Source: Coriobacteriaceae bacterium
Lineage (GTDB): Bacteria > Actinomycetota > Coriobacteriia > Coriobacteriales > Atopobiaceae
NCBI GenBank assembly: GCA_004557505.1
Contig: SFGZ01000007.1
Span: 1-64,000 of the forward strand
DNA length: 64,000 nucleotides
Reading direction: 5' to 3'
Shown: one piece after another, positions 17,606 to 25,500 of the stretch
Layout of the letters: every line of letters starts with the position of its first letter
Position numbering within the stretch: the first letter of the stretch is position 1
Position numbers and translations under genes: made by a program
Notes under the pieces: generated by a model
What the model saw: only the letters and a program-made list of their open reading frames with translations
Told to the model about the DNA's origin: nothing
Database searches by the model: none

Positions 17606-18313
17606 CTACAACCCGTACTTCGCGACGACGCGGCGGATGCGCGCGCCCCACGGCACCCAGATCGCCGCGAGGAACCCCACCGTCGCCACACCATGCAGAC
17701 AATCCCACGGCAACCCCGCCGCATACGCCGCCACCACCGTCGGCCATGTGATGGGTTCCACGTAGCCAATCACATACCACCCGTTGAGAATGGCCCCATA
17801 CATGAGCGCCGAGACAAAACCGTACGCATACAGCACGCCGCGCCGCTCGAGGATGCCGCGCTCCCCCAGCACGCCCGCGAGGTAGCCCACGAGGCCCCAC
17901 GCATACATCTGCCAAGGCGTCCAGGCACCCTGGCCAAAGAAGAAGTTCGAGACCAGCGCCGCCAGGGCACCCACCATGAAGCCCTCGCGCCTGCCCAGCG
18001 CAGCCCCGGCCACAATGGCTATCGCCGAGACGGGCTTGACGTCGGGGATGGGCGCGAAGAGGATGCGCCCCGCCGCGGCAAGCCCCGCGAGCGTGGCCGT
18101 GGGCATGACCTGCCTCAAGGCCGGGCGTGAGGCCTCGTAGCCGGCAAGGGAGAGCCCCACGCAGAGAACCACCACCAGAAGCGTGAGCCCCGCGGCCGCC
18201 TGCACGCCATTGGCGGCGCACGCCACAAGGACGACGGGGACGGCGAGGATCGACGGCACCTCAAGGGCGGCGAGGAGACGCCGACGCATGGTGCCCGCAC
18301 TGCCCGCCTCCAT
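17606..18313 (-). CDS. ECF transporter S component (substrate-binding membrane subunit, possibly cobalamin)
   Basis: A 235-residue membrane protein with about six hydrophobic segments. The stretch GRILFAPIPDVKPVSAI, then GRREGFMVGALAALVSNFFF and GQGAWTPWQMYAWGLVGYLA is typical of S components that bind a vitamin and dock on an EcfA-A'-T module. GGGAGG precedes the ATG at 18311-18313. The A and T genes of the same kind are encoded in the same direction 0.7-3 kb upstream, with one opposed gene between. DUF4430 proteins in that operon, a domain related to the transcobalamin C-terminus, make cobalamin a plausible ligand (CbrT-like). No cobalamin riboswitch was seen. Confidence 0.85.
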   Translation of the reverse strand: MEAGSAGTMRRRLLAALEVPSILAVPVVLVACAANGVQAAAGLTLLVVVLCVGLSLAGYEASRPALRQVMPTATLAGLAAAGRILFAPIPDVKPVSAIAIVAGAALGRREGFMVGALAALVSNFFFGQGAWTPWQMYAWGLVGYLAGVLGERGILERRGVLYAYGFVSALMYGAILNGWYVIGYVEPITWPTVVAAYAAGLPWDCLHGVATVGFLAAIWVPWGARIRRVVAKYGL

Positions 18314-18502
18314 GGTGCGTCCGCCTCCCCTCCTGCCGATGTCTCACAGATCCCGCGGGTGCCCCTGCAAGCCCCCGCCCCTTGCGGACCGCACGTAACA
18401 CTCTATGCCACAACGTACCGCCCGCTTGCGGGAAACAGCTTCCAAGCCGCGTCGAATTGCCTAAGATGGGCTTGTGCCGCACCATCGACCGGAGGAGGCC
18501 CC

Positions 18503-18943
18503 ATGCTCTACGTTGGAAACTTCAGCTACAACGATGACAAGGACCCGGCAAACAACTATTGCCTCATGCCGTGCGTGGTCGAGGCGGAATCGGCGGACGA
18601 GGCCCTCGAGAAGTTCGCGTCGAAGTTCGCGAGCGTCCGCACGGAGTCGGACCTCCTGGAGGGCGCGAGCGAGATCTACCTTGACTCCCTCGTTGAGCTT
18701 GAGGGCGTGCCGCAGGACCCGGTGATCACCCAGTGGCAGAAGATCGTGCCCGCCATAGACGGCCTGTGCTCGGTGACCAGCGCCCTTCCCGACACAAGCA
18801 TGGACGGGCTTGCCGCCAGCGCGTACGGCTGGGGCGAGGATGACGGCGACGAGATCGAGCTCGATGACATGGAGGACCTTGACGGCCTCACCGAGGACGA
18901 CCTCGAGGAGGAGGGCATGGAGGAGCCGTTCCTCACTTTCTAG
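18503..18943 (+). CDS. Hypothetical acidic protein
   Basis: A 146-residue protein with GGAGGAGG upstream of its ATG and normal codon use, so it is probably real. It begins LYVGNFSYNDDKDPANNYCL and contains one soluble alpha/beta region (residues 1-95). Its C-terminal 40 residues are dominated by Asp and Glu (WGEDDGDEIELDDMEDLDG...). There is no signal peptide, membrane segment or known motif. It is the only plus-strand gene inside the ECF/DUF4430 block, convergent with the ECF ATPase gene and divergent from the S-component gene. I do not recognise a family. Confidence 0.75.
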   Translation: MLYVGNFSYNDDKDPANNYCLMPCVVEAESADEALEKFASKFASVRTESDLLEGASEIYLDSLVELEGVPQDPVITQWQKIVPAIDGLCSVTSALPDTSMDGLAASAYGWGEDDGDEIELDDMEDLDGLTEDDLEEEGMEEPFLTF

Positions 18944-18991
18944 CAAGGCACGCGAGCGACTTGCGCATGGCGGCGTCACGCACCCCACGGC

Positions 18992-20419
18992 TCACGCATG
19001 GTACAGCCAGGACCCGGCGAGAAACTCGTCGGGTCCTTCCGTGCAGGTGACCGCCCCGTCGAAGAGCATCGAGACCGAGTCCGCCACGGCAGAGACAAAC
19101 GCGAGGTCATGCGTGGCGAGAAGGACGCTGCACCCCTCTCCGCGCAGCTCCTGCACGAGGCGCGCGAGCCTGGTGCGAGCCGCGGCGTCAAGACCCTTGG
19201 TAGGCTCGTCCAGGATGAGCAGGCCCGGCCGCGTGAGCAGCAGCTTTGCGAAGGCGACGAGCTGCTGCTGGCCGCCGGAGAGGTCGAGCGGGTTTCTCGC
19301 CGCCACGCCCGAAAGCCCCAGGCGCCCCATCATGGCCGTGACCTCAGCCTCGCCGTAGCCCGCGCCCCTCGACCAGAGCATGAGCTCCTCGCGGACGGTC
19401 TGTGCCGAGAGGATGGCGCGCGGGCTCTGCGGCAGGTATGCCTGCGACGCCGCATGGGGACGAGAGAGACGCCCGCGCTGCGGCGCAAGCACGCCGCACG
19501 CAAGCTGCAGGAGCGTCGTCTTGCCGGAGCCGTTGCCGCCCACGACTGACGTGACCTCGCCCTGAGGCGCGGCGAGGTCCAGCCCGCGCAGAACCCAGTC
19601 GGCATCTCGCCCATAGCGAAACCACGTGTCGCGAAGGGAGAGCGCGGGTCGAGAGCCACAAGCGCCGGTCCTGCCAACGGGTCGCGCCACGTCTTCTGGC
19701 CTAAACGCGCAGGCGGCGACGGCCTCGTCGAGCGAAAGCTCGCGCACGCGGCCGTCCTCCACGCGAAAGGCGCAGGTGGCAACGTCCCTCATGGAGGCCG
19801 GCGCATGCGTCGCCACCACGACGGTCACCCCCAGCTCGCGGTTTGCGCGGAAGAGCATGGCCAGGAAGTCCTTCTCGGCAACCGGGTCGAGCATCGAGGT
19901 CGGCTCGTCCAGAAGGAGCAGGCGCGGGCGCATGGCAAGCGTCGCGGCAAGGGCGAGCATCTGGCGCTGACCGCCGGACAGGCTTGCCGTCTGCCGGCGG
20001 AACCACGGCTCCATGCCGAAGAACATGCAGGTCTCGGCCACGCGGCGGCGCATCTGGGGCGCAGGCGTCCCAAGGTTCTCCAGGCCAAAGGCCATCTCGT
20101 GCCACACGGTGTCGCACACGATCTGGCTGTCGGGGCTCTGGAAGACGAGCCCCACGGCACGGGCGGACTCGACCGACGAGAGCGTGCGCACGTCCCTGCC
20201 AAACGCGAGCACGCGGCCAGCAAGCGCGCCCGTTGGCGCAACCTCTGGCTTGGCAAGGCGCAGAAGCGTCGACTTGCCAGAACCTGTACCACCCGTGAGC
20301 AGCGCAAACGCGCCTTCGGGTACCAAGAGCGAGGCGTGTTCGAGCACGGGCGTTGGGTGCGGCTCGGCACCTGTTGCAGGATAGGAGAAGCTCACGTCCC
20401 CAAACTCGAGCGCGTTCAT
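18992..20419 (-). CDS. ECF transporter fused ATPase (two ABC domains in one chain)
   Basis: A 475-residue protein holding two complete ABC ATPase domains. The first has GGTGSGKSTLLRL, LSGGQRQMLALAATL and LLLLDEPTSMLD; the second has GGNGSGKTTLLQL, LSGGQQQLVAFAKLL and LLILDEPTKGLD. In most ECF systems EcfA and EcfA' are separate proteins; here they are joined. ATP hydrolysis drives substrate release from the S component. The start ATG (20417-20419) overlaps the stop of the T-component gene as ATGA; the frame is open a few codons further, but this start fits the coupling. Its 3' end converges on the acidic hypothetical gene. Confidence 0.93.
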   Translation of the reverse strand: MNALEFGDVSFSYPATGAEPHPTPVLEHASLLVPEGAFALLTGGTGSGKSTLLRLAKPEVAPTGALAGRVLAFGRDVRTLSSVESARAVGLVFQSPDSQIVCDTVWHEMAFGLENLGTPAPQMRRRVAETCMFFGMEPWFRRQTASLSGGQRQMLALAATLAMRPRLLLLDEPTSMLDPVAEKDFLAMLFRANRELGVTVVVATHAPASMRDVATCAFRVEDGRVRELSLDEAVAACAFRPEDVARPVGRTGACGSRPALSLRDTWFRYGRDADWVLRGLDLAAPQGEVTSVVGGNGSGKTTLLQLACGVLAPQRGRLSRPHAASQAYLPQSPRAILSAQTVREELMLWSRGAGYGEAEVTAMMGRLGLSGVAARNPLDLSGGQQQLVAFAKLLLTRPGLLILDEPTKGLDAAARTRLARLVQELRGEGCSVLLATHDLAFVSAVADSVSMLFDGAVTCTEGPDEFLAGSWLYHA

Positions 20420-21309
20420 GCAACCCTCCCCCATCGAATGCGTTGTCCCAGGTCAAGTGCCGTGGGAAGGAGCACCAGCGCGACATACGGCAGGTAGCCC
20501 CACCAGGCCACAAGGCGGGGCATAGTGGGGTAGAAGCGCCACTGCGAGCAGGCAACGCAGGCGAGAAGCGCGCTTGCGGCCGCCAGCAGCGCGATGCCCG
20601 CGAGCGCGATCGCGTCGGCGGTCCGGAAGGAGTCCGGCAGATAGCAGCTGCGGCGGTCCGTGGCACCCCACCCGCGAGCCCGCATGGCATCGGAGCGCTC
20701 GATGGAATCCTCCATCGACCAGCTCATGAGCTGGTCCGCCACGCGCACGCCACGGGCGCGCGAGCCTGCGGGCGCGGCGGCCGTGGTGGCGAGCGTGGCG
20801 GCCCGCACGGCCTGCGACCGGCGCATGAGCTGCGGCACCAGCTGCGCCGCCATCGAGGTCGCGAGCGTCACCGTGGGGAGCGCCCGTGCGCCCAGCTGAA
20901 GCAGCCGGTCCTGCGTGAGCACGCACGCGGCGCCCTCAAACCACAGGACCACCGCGACGAGAAGTGCCCCGGCGCAGGCACCGTAGGCGATGCTCTCCTG
21001 GTAGATGGCCATGGGCCCAAGGCGGGCGAGCAGCGTGGACCCGGACGCCGAGAAGAGCGGGTTGGCCACGGCGACAAGCGCCACCATGGGAAGCTGCCAA
21101 CGAAGGCCCGCGAGTGTGCGGCGCCATCCCCGCGAGGCGAACGAGAACGCGAGCGCGCCCGCGAGCGAGATGCCCACGCAGACCGGCTGCATCGCGAAGA
21201 TCGCGATGCAGCCGGTCGCGGCAAAGTAGGTTGCCGGGACGGCCGGGTGGCAGGTGTCGAAGGCGGTGTGTGTGTCTCGCATGGTCAGCATGGGACGAGT
21301 ATGACGCAC
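20416..21309 (-). CDS. ECF transporter T component (EcfT/CbiQ family)
   Basis: A 297-residue membrane protein (291 if started at the ATG 21289-21291). It shows the EcfT pattern: several N-terminal membrane helices, a long cytoplasmic coupling region with two Ala-Arg-Gly-type helices (AMRARGWGATDRRS and the LMRRSQAVRAAT region), then C-terminal membrane helices. EcfT links the ATPases to the S component. The 5' end is uncertain: the GTG at 21307-21309 lies too close to AGGAA, while later ATGs (21291, 21282) have weak sites. It overlaps the ATPase gene by four bases and follows the DUF4430 gene by ten. Confidence 0.87.
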   Translation of the reverse strand: MRHTRPMLTMRDTHTAFDTCHPAVPATYFAATGCIAIFAMQPVCVGISLAGALAFSFASRGWRRTLAGLRWQLPMVALVAVANPLFSASGSTLLARLGPMAIYQESIAYGACAGALLVAVVLWFEGAACVLTQDRLLQLGARALPTVTLATSMAAQLVPQLMRRSQAVRAATLATTAAAPAGSRARGVRVADQLMSWSMEDSIERSDAMRARGWGATDRRSCYLPDSFRTADAIALAGIALLAAASALLACVACSQWRFYPTMPRLVAWWGYLPYVALVLLPTALDLGQRIRWGRVA

Positions 21310-21319
21310 TTCCTGTGCG

Positions 21320-22513
21320 CTATGCCGACGTGACGTAGACCCACGTCACCGCATCGCCGTCCGAGAGCTCGCAGGCACCCGCCGAGTAGCCGGGATAGCT
21401 GCCGTTGACCGCATACTTCCAACCGCTCTCGCCACCCTGGTCCTTCTCGGCGTACCCGTTGATGGCGACGACGTAGACGCCCATGGCCGTGCTGCGCGCG
21501 TTGACGCTGGCGCCGGTTGCGACCAGGGCGTCGTACGCCGTTGCGCCCGGATCGAGCGACACCTGGTACGAGCTGGACGAGCCTCCGTCGGCGCGGGCGT
21601 CGATGGTCACGGTGACGCGGGCCTTGGCATCCTGGGGCACGGGCCGAGAGGGTGCGCCTCCCGGCTGCCCGCCCGTTGCCGACGCGGAGCCGCCGGCACC
21701 CGCCGCAGGCGTGTCGGCATCGCTGCCGGCACCGGTGGCGCCAGCCGCCCCGGAGCCGATGCCCCTCTGGCGCGTTGCGACGTCCGTGACAGAGAGGTTC
21801 TCGCCGGAAGACGTCACGGCGGCGTCGATGGAGACGGCCGTGCCGCCAGGAAGCGTTGGCGCGGTGCCCGCGAACTGCAGGACGTCGCCGGCGTCCAGCT
21901 GTGCATACACGTCACCGGAGATGCTGTAGCCGGTCGCGCCCGAAAGGAGCGCGGGAAGGTCGCCCGTGGTGGGGGCACCGTCTGTGGGCATGGCTATGGC
22001 CATGCGCACGGCACCGGCACCGTCCTCGCAGATCCAGGTGACGCTCGGGATATCCACGCCCTGCTCGGAGGCCCAAGTGGCAAGGGCTGCGGAGCGCTGG
22101 GCACAGGCAAGAGCCATGTCTGTGGGCGCGTCCGCACTTGCCTCCTCAACCCAGATGCCCTCTGCGGAGAGGACCACGTGGGCTGCGTCCTTCTCGAGAG
22201 AGACATCCGTGCCGTCAAACTGGAGCGATGCGAGCGCGGTGTAGACGTCGTCCGTGGTGACGGTGGTCGTCTGGGGCGCCTCCTGCGAGGAGGCAGTGTC
22301 CTGGCTGGTAGCCTGGTCCGTCTCGTCTGCAGTGGTCTGGAACGCTGCGGAGCCCGTTGCCCAGGCAAGCGGGTCGCCACCCTGTGCGTAGACGGACATC
22401 GCCCACACGCAGAATGCGATGAGTGCTGCGGCGAGAACCGCAAGGATCACCCTGGCAGTGCGCTTGCCGCCAGCTGACTGCTGGCCGTTTGCCGGCGTGC
22501 CGTTGTCTGACAT
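21320..22513 (-). CDS. Membrane-anchored DUF4430 (transcobalamin-like C-terminal domain) protein
   Basis: A 397-residue protein with one membrane helix near residues 22-42 (ILAVLAAALIAFCVWAMSVY) and the remainder outside the cell. A Thr/Gln/Ala-rich stalk precedes a middle domain, then a Gly/Ala-rich linker, and a C-terminal DUF4430 domain (about 300-397) with the diagnostic GWKYAVNGSYPGYSAGACEL and DGDAVTWVYV. DUF4430 is structurally related to the beta-domain of vitamin B12 carriers. The gene starts directly after the giant surface protein's stop and precedes EcfT, so it is part of the transporter operon. Likely role: bind or hand over substrate near the S component. Confidence 0.87.
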   Translation of the reverse strand: MSDNGTPANGQQSAGGKRTARVILAVLAAALIAFCVWAMSVYAQGGDPLAWATGSAAFQTTADETDQATSQDTASSQEAPQTTTVTTDDVYTALASLQFDGTDVSLEKDAAHVVLSAEGIWVEEASADAPTDMALACAQRSAALATWASEQGVDIPSVTWICEDGAGAVRMAIAMPTDGAPTTGDLPALLSGATGYSISGDVYAQLDAGDVLQFAGTAPTLPGGTAVSIDAAVTSSGENLSVTDVATRQRGIGSGAAGATGAGSDADTPAAGAGGSASATGGQPGGAPSRPVPQDAKARVTVTIDARADGGSSSSYQVSLDPGATAYDALVATGASVNARSTAMGVYVVAINGYAEKDQGGESGWKYAVNGSYPGYSAGACELSDGDAVTWVYVTSA

Positions 22514-25500
22514 CTAGCCGCGCCTCCCCTCGGTGGCATCGCTCTTGTCGCGGCGACGCATGGCCAGCAGCAGGATGAGCAGCGCCGCACCCACGCAGGC
22601 GCCCACGATGGGCCAGACGGGAAGGGCTGACTGGTCCGTGGCGCGCTCGCGCGGCGAGGCCTCGCCGGAGGCTGCGGGCTCCGCGGCGCGCGTGGAAGTG
22701 ACGCTCGTCACGTCCTCTGACGAGTAGCCGCCGAGAAGCGAGCCGTTCTCCGACGCGGAGGCGTTGGCCGCTGCGGAGGGGCCGGGTGTTGGGGTGCCTG
22801 CGGCACCGGGCACACGCGGCGCCGCCGGTGTCGTTGCGCCGCCGCTGCCGGCAGAGCCGCCGTCGTCGGTGGCGGGATCGTTGCCGCCCGTGGGGCCGCC
22901 CTGGGTGTTGTCGCCGGTGCCGTTGCCCGTGGGGCCGCCATCGCCGATGCCCGTGGGGCCGCCACCGTTCTCGCCCCCCTCACCCGGCGCGGGCGCGGTG
23001 GCGCCCGCCTCCAGCTTGAAGAGGGTGCCGGAGTCGTTGGAGAAGTAGAGGTTGCCGTGCGCGTCGGCGGCCACGGAGCTCATGCAGTACTGCCAGAGCT
23101 TGCTTGCGGGCTGGTAGAGCGTGGAGGCCTCGGCATCGCCCAGGCGATAGGCGTACACGCCGCCAGGCCTGCCGTTGCAGGTGAAGTACACGTAGGTGCT
23201 GCCGTCGGCGGCGACGCTCACCAGAGGCGCGCTCTTCACGTCTCCGGTCCCCACCTGGCCCTTGACAGTGGTCGCAGGCACCAGCGCCTCATGAGCAACG
23301 CTCATGGACGCGAGGTCCACAACGAAGAGCGCGCCGCGCGTCACGTCTGCGCGAGAGGACCCGCCCACGTAGAGCAGACCGTCGCAGATGGTGGGCGACG
23401 AGGTGGAGTACGAGCCGAACCTCACGCTGCGGCCGGCCGTCAGCGAGCCGCCAGGGCCCAGGCGGATCTCATGCAGCGTGCCGTCGGTCGTGACCGCATA
23501 CGCCGTGCTCCCGCTCACCGCAAGCTGCGCGCGGCAGCGCGTGCCCAGCTCGACCGACGAGAGCTCGCGCCCCGTGGCCGCGTCGAGCAGCGAGACCCGC
23601 CCCGCGTCGTTGGCGGTAAGCACACCCGCGGAGGTGGGCGCGGCACCCGTCCAGTAGTAGCCCACGTCCGCGCTCTCATGCGACCAGAGGGTGCTGCCGT
23701 CCGCCAGGCTCACGCAGGCCACGTAGCCGCCGCAGGAGTCGCTGCCGTCGGGGGCCACGGTCGAGAAGTACGCCCTGCCATCGCGCACGGCAATGGACGA
23801 GAGCGGCTGCTGCTCGACGGCCTTGCCGCTCAGGCTGGTGGAGGTGGGCAGCGCCGCCGAGACCCAGACCGTGGTCAGCGTGTCCGCGGTGAGCGCCTGG
23901 ATGCGGCCGCCGTGCAGTGGCACCAGGATGAGGCCGTCGGCGTACCGCAGGCGAGCGGTCGAGTCCACGCTCGCAGCCAGGCGCGCCTCGTCAATCACCA
24001 GGCCCGTGGAGGCGTCGCGGCGGTAGAGCTGCGTCTGCGCAACGTCGTAGACGTCGCCGTCCACGATGATCGCGTCGCTCGCGTTGACGTACATGGCGGT
24101 CGTGCGGCGCGACTGCGCCCAGCCGAGCCTGGCATACGTCCCGGAGCTGGGCACGGGCGTCGAGAGGGAGCGCACCACGCCCGTCTCGCCCGTGCCCTTG
24201 TAGCCGGGCCAGGCTGCCTTGAGGCCGGTGGGACGCGCGGCCACAGGGTCAACGACGAGGGCGTCGCCCTTGGGAAGGCCGTCAGAGTCCGCGCAGTAGT
24301 ACCACACGACCTCGTCGCCGTTGGCAATGCTCACGCTGCCGGCGCCCACCGGTGACGGCTTTCCGTTCACGAACAGCCGCCAGTACGCGCCGGTCGTGGC
24401 GTCCCAGCCCAGCTCGCGGCCGTCCACGGGCGAGGTGATGGCGCTCAGGAAGTATCCCATGCTGCTGGCGAACGAGGAGTGCGCGAGGCCCTTCTCGGCA
24501 AACGCCGCCTCGGAGAGGTCGGCCGCCGTCGAGCCCCCCATGAGGGTGAGCGACGTGGTGTCCGCCCAGACCTGGTCCAAGCCCGATGCGTCCCTGCCGA
24601 TCACCTTCACCGAGCCGGTGACCTGGCCGGGGAGCGAGTCTCCCCAGGCTGAGTAGTACCAGACGACCTGGTCGCCCTCCTTAAGGGCGTAGTCCGACGC
24701 CATCACGGTGGCGGACCTGCCGTTGATGAAGAGCTGCCACCACTTGCCCGTTGCGGCGTCGTAGCCAAGCGAGGCGCCGTCCTTGGCGAAGGTGTAGAGG
24801 CCGGCGTCGTAGGTAATGCCGTTGGCGTCGAGGACCCGCTTGGTGAGGTCGGCCGCGCTGCTTCCCGCCTCGACGGCAAGCGAGGTCTCGGGTGCCCAGG
24901 TGGCGTTGGCGCCGGAGGCGTTGGGGCCGATGACCGCGCAGCTTGCGGTGACGCTTTGCGGCGCGTCCTGACCGGAGGCGCCTGTCACCGTGAACGTGGC
25001 CGAGACGTCCTGGTCGACGAGGCTCGCCAACTTGGCCTTGAGCATATCGCTCACCGTGGGGTCGTCCTTGTAGAACTTGTGGTAGGCCTGGAAACGCTCG
25101 TCAGAAAGGCGCGAGGTCACGCTCACCCGCGTGTTGTCGGTGGGCTTGGTGTAGGCGAGAAGCTCGTGCGAGATCACGTTGGGATGGCTCGACCTGAAGG
25201 TGCGCCAGGGCATGCCGCCCATGTCGCTGTATCCGGGCAGGTTGACCGGCACGATGCCGGGGTGGGCGGACTGCGTGCCGCGGTCGCGCGCCCAGGAGAG
25301 CCTGCCGGAGGCATCCCTGTAGGCGCCAAGAAAGGCGTGCAGGCTGCCCGTTACGTTGGTGGCGCTCTGTCCGTCGAGAAGCGCCAGGGCATAACCCGCC
25401 TTGGCCTCCTCCATGAGCGAGACCGCCCCGTCGATCTCCTGCTCGCTCACCGGCGAGAGCGTGAACTCGAGCGACTTGGATGCCGTGACCTCGGGGTTCG

